A DNA stretch of 64,000 nt, from the NCBI GenBank assembly GCA_023053545.1, contig JAKZAN010000001.1:2562565-2626564 (forward strand), given 5' to 3'. The first letter of the stretch is position 1. Every line of letters begins with the position of its first letter. Position numbers and translations under genes: made by a program. Positions 42,140 to 52,504 of this stretch are shown in pieces. Source of the stretch: Lepidurus packardi (lineage: Eukaryota; Arthropoda; Branchiopoda; Notostraca; Triopsidae). The notes beneath the pieces were generated by a model. That model did no database searches. It saw nothing but the letters and a program-made list of their open reading frames with translations, and was not told where the DNA came from.

Positions 42140-42470
42140 GCCATGTAATTGGCCCTGTTGTTCCGTAACAAGGGTGGTACGATTTCTTCCGAAACGTTGA
42201 CTATATCCTCAAGTTGTTGCCGTAAATTGTCGACTAGCAAAAAAATACAATAAATACCTTGTTTGACTTTTTCTTGTTGGCCTCAATAAACCGATTTCCG
42301 TACCTACCTTCAGGGTGGCACTTCTGAGAGATCTGTTTGCACATTGGAAACCAGTTTTGACGAAAAAGCTTTCAAGGATAGTACTGCCCACTTTCTTCGT
42401 CTCCACTTCGCCGTGCCCACTTCTTTCGTCAAGAGAGAAGCTAACTAAATTAAAAGCAAGCACTTACTTT
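42140..42470 (-). pseudogene. Myosin V motor-end fragment next to module C
   Basis: The reverse complement of 42190-42240 matches 7440-7490 (GACGGCAGCAACTTGAGGATATAG-type text), which follows the motor blocks of myosin copy I. The adjoining 42300-42470 contains an open minus frame (ETKKVGSTILESFFVKT) that resembles the loop-2/strut region of a myosin head but is too degraded to prove. It shows that module C, like A, B and D, is preceded by myosin V sequence. Confidence 0.5.
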
Positions 42471-42720
42471 CGTAGATGTCACCCGGTTACTTTTCGTACG
42501 ACGTCACAAGGGCTTAATGAGCTGCCAAGGGGGCTTGGAATTTTTCGTTTAACATTTCAACACGTTCTCCGGATTTAGTTACCAACGTACGTAATGTATC
42601 CCGGAGTTAAAAATTTACACTAGTGTGTCACTGTCTAACAATGAATTTTTACTTTTTTCACCTGGTGGAGTGAAAGTGCAAGTTTTAACGTTTCTCATCA
42701 ACTTTCGGTGATGAGAATCG

Positions 42721-42830
42721 TTAACCTAACCTAATCTAACCTAAGCAAACCTATAACCTAACCTCTAACCTAAGCTAACCTAACCTAAGCTAACCTAACC
42801 TATCCTAACCTAACCTATCCTAACCTAAAT
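42721..42830. repeat. Interstitial telomere-like (CCTAA)n tract
   Basis: About 110 bp of CCTAA units with interruptions (CCTAAG, CCTATCC, CCTCTAA, CTAATCT). This is the complement of TTAGG, the ancestral arthropod telomere repeat. Variant units and unique sequence on both sides argue for an old internal tract and not a chromosome end. Confidence 0.9.
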
Positions 42831-44264
42831 TAATTCTTTTCCAATCCAACAACAATTTTCAACTCGAGTTACACCTATTTGTCATTCTTTTTCCGGAGAA
42901 CGTTTTGCAACAATAATACACACTAGTGTCAATTTTATCTCCGAGTTCCGAAACTGGAGAACCTGTTGTAACATTTGGAGTAAAATAGCAGCGCCACCAA
43001 GCGGTGGAGAGGTACCAATAGCTTCGTGTCTCCTCTGGATGACCTTTTATCACACCGCCGAAAACATCGCTAAACTAGCTTGTCCTTATCTACGGGTTTT
43101 GCACCATGTCTTTCCCTCCCCTCCCCCCCCCCCCCCTTTTCTTTCTTTCTAAGTTTTTGAAAAACTTCCCGAACATCCTTATTTGTAATTCACCATAGGT
43201 GATTTGATCATGCATAGATGTGTCGTTTGCGAGAAGGTCCTGGCAGCATATCGCCCGTGGCTCTGGTGAGTATTACTGTTTTTAAACAGATGTGTCGTTT
43301 GTAAGAAGGTTCTGAAGTCGGATCACGCGATAGGCCCGTGCGACGACTGCACCTTGAGTGTTCTATTATTAGGTTGCCCGGTCAGGCCTAGTCGCCGTGA
43401 CTTAGGTCATGCTTTGCGAAGGTTACGGGATAACGAAACAAGAGGCGTCACGTAGCAGAGCTGCAGCCAGAAAGTCGTAATACCAGAGAGCTAACATTAA
43501 AGCCGAATTTAGGTGTACTTGTGATCCGTTATTACTTTAACCCCGTGTACGAGTGTTTATGCTTGGCATACAGGACAAAGACACATTCATTTCTTAACGT
43601 TATGAAACTTGGGATTCCTTCTTCACGGGCGCTGCTATACAAATTGTCGTAGGTTTAGAGCCCAGTTCTAATTGAACTATTGCCTTATGAAAAGCTAGAA
43701 TGCTTTAGGACAATTAGATGATAAATCTCAGATATTGTTAAGCCTAAGCCATTCCATCATCGTTTGCGAGTCTTTTGTAATGAAAAAGATTTACGGGTAC
43801 ATGCTGCGTGACCAAAATTCAGAGGCAGCGGTGGGGCTGAAATGAACAAACGTATGAATAAAGTAGTACGGATAAGGCTACAAAAGAGACAACCCTATTA
43901 AGAAATTTTACTATTTATTACCTTCCTTTAAACGTTATAATTCTCATACATCTTGGGAAAACCAAATTCATAGGAATGTAAGCTTTCGAAGCCTCTTCTC
44001 CCAACTTCATAGGCTAACATGACTACAATTGCTTTCTGTTAGCATAATTAATGCAATTTTATTCGGCAACATTATAATATCGTATGAAGCTTAATTTGAA
44101 GAATTACCCTAAGCTTATTTAAAAGATTTGTAATATCATTGTTTTTGAATTTTTGGAATTGATGACGTCAGAACTCGCTTGTTTTGCCCTAGCTACTTTG
44201 GCAGAAGGCTAAAGCTCTTGAAATAAAGTCCTAAATTACTTTTTAACCTCTACTGAATAACAAC
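42831..44264. other. No gene recognised
   Basis: It contains a C-rich run (CCTCCCC..., near 43118-43138) and two related strings, GATGTGTCGTTTGCGAGAAGG (near 43217) and GATGTGTCGTTTGTAAGAAGG (near 43290), a short diverged duplication. No coding or RNA signature found. Confidence 0.5.
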
Positions 44265-45417
44265 ATGATAAAAGCCTTAATTCAGTTAACTATTCCACTC
44301 ATTAACTATTCATTACACTCATTAACTATTCCACACGAAGAGATTAAAGACGCTCTCAAAACAGGCCTAGAACTAACCCTTCCTGATTCTGAAGAAGAGG
44401 ACGAATATATTCCAATGTCACAACCAGTATCAGTAGCTAAACAACCAACGCCCGTTACTTCACCTCAGATTACATCACCAGTACTACAACAACCAATTAC
44501 AACAAACCTTCCTCCGGTCCAAAGCGAGTCAGAACGCAAAACGCCAATTCCTGTAAGTCTCGTGTTTATTTTCTGAAATTCTTCTCTTTTTTCACTAATT
44601 TTTCTAATTTTAGTTAATTTTCATATTTTTGGTTAATTTCCCTAATTTTTCCTAAGACTTTATTAATAGTGTCCTATTTTTTCTTAATTTTTTGTTATTT
44701 GATTTGTCTCAAAACAGGAAAGTTCGAGCCGGAGGTGCAGTTTAGCTCAAGCTGCCGTTTCCCCAGTGGTGGCCCACACTACACACAACGCGTACAACAA
44801 TCAAATCTCTCCTGAAGAGATTTCCCCTTCCCAGTCATGAAGGTCTGGCAACTTCTCCAAAAATTATCTTTTAAAAGTAAATTAACAATTTACTACCAAC
44901 TCATGTAGGCGGACGTTTGGCGTCGAACAGAAGTATTAACCCCTGCTGTAATACGCGAAGATTCTTCCACTATGCACTCCTCTGACCAGCGATGTCCAAT
45001 TCAATAAAAAAAAAAAAATGAATGAATGAAATTAAAAAAATAAATACAAATATGAAATACTTTTTTTAGTCCTGTTCCTGGAATGATTACATCGCCGTCA
45101 TCGTCGTCTAGTTCGTCAATTACGGGTCCTAGCCGACCACGCAATCCAGGTCGACACAGCGTGGCTGGCGAACCGCCTTATCATTCCACGTCACGCCAAA
45201 AGCCACGCCCCTTGAACCTCCGTATGTCAACCCAGTCGCTTGGTCCGAATATGCCCAGCAGGTCCAACAGGGTTATCTACACTCGCAGCCAAATGTGAAT
45301 GGACATTCCTGGGGTTGGACGCATCCAGGAAAGCCCAAATGGCTGCAACCACGCCCCTTGGCCACGAACGAGCGAGTTCTTCCAGGAGTGTGCACTCTAG
45401 ACCATGAAATCGAGTAA
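44265..45417 (+). pseudogene. Unrecognised Ser/Pro-rich multi-exon coding remnant
   Basis: Three exon-like blocks. 44265-44551 has an acidic LPDSEEEDEYIPM segment and a Gln/Pro/Thr-rich tail, ending at GTAAGT. 44719-44840 follows an AAAACAG acceptor and is open (SLAQAAVSPVVAHTTHNAY) to a TGA. 45071-45417 starts with a Ser run and then, in another frame from about 45200, reads PPYVNPVAWSEYAQQVQQGY and a Trp/Pro-rich end (WGWTHPGKPKWLQPRP). The frame change inside the last block suggests an indel or a missed intron. The composition looks like a disordered regulatory region or a retroelement gag-like tail. Function unknown. Confidence 0.4.
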
Positions 45418-45875
45418 ACAAACTAAAAATGTACTGGAAATTATGAAAATCAAGCTAAATGGATGGCTGATGAGGGCTAAATGGCTAAATGGATGGCTAA
45501 CTTGCTGATGGCTACGTTGTGCTTGATCCAAGAGTTTGATTTAGCAGAACTGGAGGATTAGAATATTAGCGCAAAAGTCTGTTCAGAACACTTTACTGAG
45601 AACGGCTACGAAAGAGACTAACAGAGTGAACCCCTTGGTCTTACACAACGCCGAAAGACATGAAAGAAAACGGCAGTTCCGTCACAAAAATTATTGCAAG
45701 CACGTGCGCATATCGAGAACGAGACAGTCTGCGAACAGCAAGAAGTCGCGATTTCCTTGCCACTATGCTATTCCTGTACACACAATGCGACACTCGTTGA
45801 CGAAAATCAACTTTGTAAATTTTGGGATCTATTTCGTTTCTGTCATTGTAGAATACTTTTTTGGTAACATTTCAC

Positions 45876-46661
45876 AGGAAAATGAATTGGAAAACGAGGC
45901 TGAAATCTTCCTGACTGAAGAGGGGTCAGCAACTGAAAGTGGATGTGAAGAAGACGCTGTATTGGAGAAAGGCGGCACTAAACCTGGAGAAATTGACCAT
46001 CAATGAGTTCACGTTTCCAGACAAATTCTTCAGTTGGTTGTACCTATCCATACCTAATCTACAGACTCTCTCCATGGGCGCAATCTATTGGAGGACGCCA
46101 AACAAGTACAAGGATTTCTATGCCAACCAGTTGTGGGAGGTCTTAACCGGAAGCAGTGGAGACAGTCTTGAAGATCTCTCGTTACTAATGGGCTTTTGGG
46201 AAAGTAGAGATGAACTGATGCTGCCTTCAATCCGAGAAGCCCTTCAACGCTGTCCGAGGATGAAGCGAGTCAACCTGGATATTGATGTGAAATATGATTT
46301 ATTAAAATTCCCCATAGGTCCTGATCCTTCATCTCCATTATCCTCCACTGACGATGAAGCTTTGAAAAACGATAGTATTGCCTTGACTTTGTTCAAACAA
46401 GTTTTAATTGTTCCTATGCTTCAAACGTTAACTTCTAAGTTTTTCTTTAAGAGCTACGAAAGAATTGGTACATTCCGTGCTATTGCAGACAATGCTCAAA
46501 AATGGCCAGGAAAAACAAACGGCAAGGAATGCAATACTTGGTTAACGCTGCGTGGTTTACCTAAGCGGAAAGCATGTCATGCTGTGCATGTGTTCAGAGA
46601 ACGAAAACTAGAATACCGCCTTAGGTACGTAAAAGGTAAGGTGTATAAGCTTTGGTTCTCT
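45876..46661 (+). pseudogene. NLR paralogue, LRR terminal exon, C-terminus displaced by a MITE
   Basis: After a TTTCACAG acceptor the frame begins ENELENEAEIF. It must shift near 45940 to join KAALNLEKLTI, after which about 240 codons align in order with the last exon of the NLR gene at 33.8 kb: SLPNLRTLS/SIPNLQTLS, REALQRCPR(I/M)KRVNL, PLSSTD(E/D)EALK, VPMLQT, KWPGKTN, YRL(M/R)YV. Identity is perhaps 45-50% by eye, so the paralogues are old. The original end (WFPV and stop) lies beyond the inserted element at 47406. The present frame instead runs into the MITE and stops there. Upstream NACHT exons were not found. Confidence 0.8.
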
Positions 46662-47405
46662 CAAGAGGGTTCTTAACACAGTTTCCGGGGTATGAAAAGG
46701 TTCTAAACATTTTCTATCCCAGATCTATTACCGAATTATAAATGGGTTCTAAAGGTAGAACCCCGGTTGCAAAGTTCTAAAGTTTAGTTATAACACTAGA
46801 ATATAGCTTCCATAAGTACAGGATATATATGGTAGATTCTGATACTAGTTAAAAATAAGTTGTGCCTAGCAGGACTTATTTTTACCGGACTTGTCTGCCG
46901 GACTTATTCATAATTTTGTGGCGTTAATCCGCTTTACTTGACGTTACTCAACAGTGAAAAATAAAGGAGCGGCACCATCATATTTTTTGAATGCTCAAAC
47001 AAGTCTGAGTGTACTTTGATTAATTTACATGCTTAATCACAGAAACATGACTTTTCCTTCGCTCCTTATTTTCGGGCTCTGCTGTTCCAAGCTGATGACC
47101 AAGCCACGGACCAAGCTGTTAGTCTCTAAGTCCGCAGCGCAAGAGTTGATGGGCGAAGAAGAAGCCACGATGCAGTGAGTTAGGCCCGAGATTGGTCTAA
47201 TTAATAAAAACCAAGACCTTTTTTCCACAGAGCACGTATACTAACGAGAATTACGGAGTTTGGAGTTTCGGGTGGAAGGAAGACTACTGGGTTGCAAAGT
47301 ACCGTTACAAAGCTTCAAAGTACGGTTATGAAGGGTTACACAGATGCGAAATTGTAACCGACGAGTCAGGGTGTACGAGGTTGCAATCAAGTTGCGAACC
47401 CCTTG
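46662..47405. mobile_element. hAT-type MITE (744 bp) with 8-bp TSD, same family as 52635-54057
   Basis: It starts CAAGAGGGTTCTTAAC and ends GTTGCGAACCCCTTG, versus the perfect CAAGGGGTTCGAAACT termini of the larger copy. TSDs are GGTTCTCT (46654-46661) and GGTTCCCT (47406-47413), 7 of 8 identical. Internal text (TAGAATATAGCTT, GATACTAGTTAAAAATAA, GTGTACGAGG) is shared with the larger copy. It has no transposase ORF and is therefore non-autonomous. Confidence 0.85.
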
Positions 47406-47413
47406 GGTTCCCT

Positions 47414-48309
47414 GTGTAAGTTGAGTAGGAAGTCTCCCGTGTTACTTCTATAGCACGGGAAATGGAGAAGCAACCTTACGTAGAAAGGACACGGTATATT
47501 TGCAAATCTTAATAACAGTAATAGCGCTACCTGGCGATAGCGTGGATGTGACACGCTAAGCTAATACGGGAGCTTAAATGTAATATTCGTAAGAAATAAT
47601 TGACGATGGAAAAAGTGGAAAAAGAGGAAGCCAAATGCTAGAAATTTCCTTTGGTCTCCCACATATACTTACTTCAACGGCTGCAGTAACCACATTTTGT
47701 AATCTAGTTTTCCATCTAAAAATCACTGCACTTATTACTAACAGTTCTAACCAAGAAAACTGTAATACAAAACTTTGCATAAGCGAAAGCACTCGTTATA
47801 CCGTGGGTGATCGGTTAACGAACGGCTCGGACAACGAACAAACCGGATAACGCCATTTTTATGCACATTTTTACGTCCAGATAACGAACACCTAACCGAA
47901 TCAACAGATTCTCTGGTTGGAAATACCCTTCCTGAAAAATAAAGGCTTTCCAAAGCTGCAGAAATTGAATTCTACATGACGGAAAGGTTCTTTTCAAGTT
48001 GCGTTAAATTGAACTGAATCCTATGTGTTTCAATCACATTTCTGCTTTGTTTAACTTAAAGCATGTAGCCAATTGCTTTTCTAATTCTTTTCCAGTCTAA
48101 TTACCTTTAACAAAAATTTATGGATTTTTTTGCACCATTTTCACGCCCGTCAGACAATCTTGAATAATACCGCCTAAGGAAAGCGGTACTGAAGTAAACG
48201 TACTTTCGAATATTCGAAACGAACATCGAAAAATTGATGACATTTACTACAGAGACAAACCAAAATTAACTGTGTTATCGAAGATGAATACACAGCCACG
48301 ACATATGCG
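47414..48309. other. No gene recognised
   Basis: From 47406 the sequence first continues the 3' flank of the NLR paralogue (CCCTGTGTAAGTTGAG, matching the 3' end of the other NLR). Beyond that, only short open frames are present. Confidence 0.5.
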
Positions 48310-48585
48310 ACGACAAAACCTAAATACTTGACATCTTCATCATATTTTCCAACCAGCAATACGCAAGCTGACCGAAAACGTTGCGAAAACGTTCGCTTTT
48401 TCAGAATACGCGCATAGCGCTGACAAATGACAAGTCACGAAAAGCATTGTCCTAGATTCCCCCATCCTATGACTTCATACAGCACCGTGCAAGGCAAGGT
48501 TAAGCTGATGAGAAACGTTCGATTTCCTCCCCTTCCCTAGACGTAAGCATTGGGTTGGTTTCTCCCCCTTCTTCATGACTTTTTA
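48310..48585 (-). repeat. Inverted copy of the repeat at 24400-24690
   Basis: See the partner arm. Here the repeat continues at 48590-48720 into text shared with 27590-27771, showing that both belong to one larger element that is split elsewhere. Confidence 0.8.
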
Positions 48586-48720
48586 CGTCCTCTCATGCAA
48601 GATTATTTAAGCTGTCGAAAAAGTTCGATTTTTCCTGGGAGGTGGACAGTTGGGCCAATTTCAAACGCCAATTTACCAACCTCCCTTTTCCCCTTTTCCC
48701 GCACCTCTTACCATGACATA

Positions 48721-51700
48721 CAGGGCCACCCAGAGGTTAGACGGGGCCCAGGGCGAACCTAAAATGGAGGCCCCTTTTTTTTTTTCTTTTTTTTTTTTTA
48801 AATGCCGTCGTAGACCGCTTCTTTTATTGAGGCCCCTTTCGTGCACATAAGAAACTGTAAAAAAAAAGTATTTAAAAAATTGAAAACCTTATGTAATCTT
48901 GATTAAATCAGACTTGTATATAGACAAAACAAAAGAAAAATTCAGAATACAGACTTTCTTGCTCTTCGCATTGCAAACTCGTCAATTAAATTATCGTAAT
49001 TAAGATTCTGAGCCAGTTTGTGTTCAACAGATAAAATCAGTAAATGATTTAGTCGTTCCTGGCCCATAGTGGAGCGCAAGTGGCTTTTTACGAGGGACAT
49101 CTAGCTGAAAGATCGCTCAGCAGACGCAACTGACACAGGCAAACAAAGAAACATACGCAACGATATACAAATCTGAGGAAACAAGGTCTCTAAGGAATGT
49201 TCATATATTTTGTTTAGCAGCTTCAAGGGAGAGCAAAGCTTTGACTGGAGAAAATTTTCACGAGTCTTGACAAAAAGTCGCATTTCTTCGACTAGATCTT
49301 CTTCATTTAAATCGCGAGAATAAGCTTGAGCAAGACTTTTGGTTTTCCGATGTATTAAATCCATATTCGTGACTTCTTGGTCCCAAAGAAAAGAGAAGAG
49401 ATCGCAAATGTTATTCGCTGCTTGAAAACGCTCCTTAATTTCCATTGATATTCTGTCTAAAGTGGCCGGTGTTTCATGCAAGTGCTCCGTATTTTTCGGT
49501 TCACCATAAAAAGTCTTCCTTTTATGGAGTGCTTTGGTTTTTAGCTGGCTTTCCAAGCCCAACTGAGTAGCGACTAGTTTAGCTTCACTTACTAGTTGGT
49601 CCCAGTTCGTTCTCAATGTTTCGATGTCTTGAAGAAGGTTTCTGCATTCTCTAACTTCTCCTTCAATGCTAAGACTCGCTTTTTGTAGCAGCTTGTTCCT
49701 GTCATCGATGGCCTGCAGAGTCTTGTACCAAAATGTACTCAAAAGGACGAAGTGAAAAGATGACATCCAATTATCAAGCGTATCTGCATCCGCGTGCGCT
49801 TCAGGCGGCAAATCCAGTTCTTGAAGAAGCTCAAGATATTTGAGGATTCCACGATAGTCCTTCAGCAAGGGCTTCACAGCGTCAATTCTGGCGCTCCAAC
49901 GAGTATCTGAGAGGCTGTGCAGAGATACACTTGCGCTTTCTCGCAAAACTTTCCAGCGAGCTGGACTACAGCTGAACAAGTTGTACAATTTTTGGATGTT
50001 GCCAAAGTAACTCTTAATTGCAAGGCATGCCTGGGCAGCATTCACACCACACAAATTCAAACTGTGGGCTCCACAAGGGGAATAAAGAGCGCACGAGTTC
50101 ACTTTTAAAATTACTGCCTGTACACCCTTGTAGCAGCCCGACATATTAGAAGCGTTATCGTATGCTTGGCCTCTGCAAAGCATGATTTCCAAATTGTTTT
50201 CCTTCAGAACTTCGAAAATCAGACCTGAAATGTCTTTCCCCTTCTTTTTTTCAAAATCTGCAAGTTTCAAAAATCTTTTGAAGACTTCCCAATTACCATC
50301 TGAACTCTGGTTGACAAAGCGAAAGAGGAATGTGACTTGTTCTGTGTGGGATGTATCTGGGGTGCTATCAACAATAATGCTATAGTACTGAGCTTTAATA
50401 ATTTCATCTACGACAGCCTTTCGAACAGAGTTACCACAAAGCTCGAGAAACTCATTCTGAGTTCTCCAGGAGAGATAGTGGGCCTGCATTCTTTCACCTC
50501 GCTGCTGGTATTTCACTACCTCATCCAGATGATACATCAGAGTCTGGTTATGCCTGCCAATGAGTTCTAAGACCACGATAAAATTCCCGTTACCGTGCTC
50601 CCCGACATGAGAAGAAGAACCGCGAAAGGCAAGATTCCTTCCCGCCAAAAACAAAGCCCCATCGAGACAGCATCTTAGAATTTCTCTCCATTTCTCGGAT
50701 TCTTTGTTTACTTGCTTCACAACCTCCTTATCAATTCCTGTTGCCTTTTTTAAAGAAGTTAAACAGTCCTTCCATGCAAGATAAGCTTCAACGTGTGCAG
50801 CGGACTTTTCGTGATTCCTCAATTTTTCGTGAAGCTTATGCCGGTTCCCTCTAACGCCAACTCCAAATTTGCACAGTTTTGAAGCGGATTCGGATTGCCG
50901 GTCACTTTGGAAAAGACAGCAAGAAAAACAAAATAGCCCTCCTACGCTGTCACTCCAAACTAACCAGTTTCGAGGTACTTTTACGCTGTTAGGCTGCTCC
51001 TTGTACAGTACAATAACTGGGAAAGGCCGTCCACAAGAATCCCTCGGAAAAGCAGTGGGCATTGACGGAACCCCTTGTAGAACAATGAGGTCACGGTTCT
51101 TGACGATTTCTTGACGGGTTGTCCATGCGCCAGGATCACGTGCAGCTTCAGCTAGATGTTCTATATCATCGTCGTTCTCGACGCGTAATCCTGGTAAGTT
51201 GACTTCCGGTTGCAAAGGTGAACTAGTAGTTTCTTCTACTGCTTCGCTTCCCTCATGTAGAGCGGGTAATTCTGCTTCACACATTTCGTAGGGGAGGATC
51301 TTGGCAACAAAGAGCTCTTCGGAATCTGTTCTTGGCTGAGGTAGCGCCTCATCTGATAGCAAAGTTAATTGAATAGGTACCATATATTTCGCACTAGGAA
51401 TTGACAAATTTACCTTCATTCACTTGTTGAGCATTTTCGAACGAAATTTCTGTAGTAAGTGAATGTTCAACGATTTCGTTGCGACTGGAACTGGGCTGCG
51501 AAATCCAACCCAAGTCGATCAAAGTTATTTTACCACGCTGGTCTGCAGAATCCCTATCCCGTTTAAGTTTTCTTTTTTGAGCACCAGACGGGTGATTTCT
51601 CTTCATTCTAATTAATTCTTAATAGTCAAGTGAAAGAAAGACTAAGCCATGGACTAAGCTAACCCAAACTCCATCAATTGCCTGATCTCTTAGGAGCTGC

Positions 51701-51984
51701 TGTCATCTGTGGTGAGAATATTTTAGTTGTGCTCCCTATGGCCCGAAACCGTAACCTTGAAAAAAGAGCGCGGTTTTTTACACTTGTTTATAAGATTTTA
51801 GAGCGTGCGCCATACATCAAGATGGCGAGTTTCACAGGATTTAAAAAGTGTTGAAAAAAATTGAGCAGTTTTGTAAAATATTTTTTAGCAGTATTTTTGT
51901 GTACAAAAAATCCAAGTGGGGGCCCCCCAAGCAGCCGGGGCCCGGGACAAATCGCCCCACCCGCCCCCCCTCTGGGCGGCCCTG
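48721..51984 (-). mobile_element. hAT DNA transposon (ZMYM-type transposase), termini CAGGGCC
   Basis: The left end CAGGGCCACCCAGAGG and the right end, reverse-complemented CAGGGCCGCCCAGAGG, match at 15 of 16 bases. GC-rich subterminal stretches are present on both sides. The flanking 8-mers (ATGACATA, CACTTCTC) do not match, so a flank was rearranged after insertion or one terminus was replaced. It carries a long transposase frame with one stop. Confidence 0.85.
49101..51606 (-). pseudogene. hAT transposase with TTF zinc finger and DUF4371-like core, one nonsense codon
   Basis: A start exon (51606-about 51400) has MKRNHPSGAQKRKLKRDRD and ends at AAG|GTAAAT. The main frame (51419-49101, 772 codons) has the TTF-type finger region (WLVWSDSVGGLFCFSCCLF, RNHEKSAAHVEAYLAW), catalytic Asp in IIVDSTPD, the CRGQAYDNASNMSG block, and the C-terminal VASAERSFS. 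A TAG (49101-49103) follows at once, yet the frame continues open in phase (MSLVKSHLRSTMGQERL, ending about 48950), the usual hAT dimerisation end. So a single nonsense codon truncates it. Confidence 0.85.
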
Positions 51985-51989
51985 CACTT

Positions 51990-52349
51990 CTCAGCCAAAC
52001 AAGAAATGCCTGGCGGACGTGCAAGCTGTTGGATGCTGAGTTCGAGGGCTCTGAGGCAGAACCAGAAGATACTTACTGGTTCCCGTGGCAGATGTGCTCC
52101 GTGCGGTACGATATAGATGACCATTGGCACCGTGGGGAGGTCTTGGAGGTGAGAAGTTTCGATTTGAAGCTTGGGAGTGATTTGATAAACGTTAAATTTT
52201 CAGGTTAAGGTGGAGGAACAAGAAGTGGGTGTCGAATTGGTCATTACGGGACCCAGATTGACATCGACGGGAAAAAGTTGAGGAAAACGGAGCTGTTTAC
52301 TGATGTTCCTCTACTAGTCCGGATATGCGTCTTGTTTAACCTAATTCCG
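51990..52349 (+). pseudogene. Tudor-domain gene fragment, one frameshift
   Basis: Exon 1 (to 52148) reads WFPWQMCSVRYDIDDHWHRG followed by EVLE and a GTGAGA donor. Exon 2 (52204-52349, acceptor TTTTCAG) starts VKVEEQEVGVE, and after a 1-nt loss near 52237 the other frame gives HYGTQIDIDGKKLRKTEL then VPLLVRICVLFNLIPV before GTCAGT. This is the extended Tudor pattern (W-x-RGEV, V-x-F-x-x-YG, then L), a reader of methylated arginine common in piRNA-pathway proteins. The rest of the gene is missing. The hAT end lies only a few bases upstream. Confidence 0.7.
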
Positions 52350-52504
52350 GTCAGTTTTTCTCCATTTGTCACTTTCAACTTTAGAATCATTTTACGTATT
52401 CTTTTATTACTATTACTGTTACTTTATTTTCATTTGTGCCATTTTATGTTACATTGTATTCTTTCTAATTTTCCTGATTTGCGTATTATTTATCGAATAT
52501 GTTA

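Larger units (their letters stand above)
37654..42200 (-). repeat. Recurrent module copy C (inverted), interrupted by a hAT element
   Basis: The reverse complement of 42.2-41.74 and 38.08-37.65 kb matches modules A and B: the AATCCGTCG-type start, CTTACTTGGCTAATCGTTAG, TCAGAGAGCGCA, CTCATAATGGCGCT, GCTGTGGCT, AATAAGTGGCTTAA, GTTTAGATTTTTCTAAACAA and ACTGCACGTGGTAA. The hAT at 38085-41736 splits it. Downstream, on the minus strand, it leads straight into the NLR gene. Confidence 0.85.

Noticed and set aside
42721..42830. True telomere end
   Set aside because: The tract is short and degenerate, with complex sequence on both sides.
48713..51992. Standard 8-bp target duplication for the 48.7-kb hAT
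   Set aside because: ATGACATA and CACTTCTC do not match, and no shift of the borders by a few bases gives a convincing pair.
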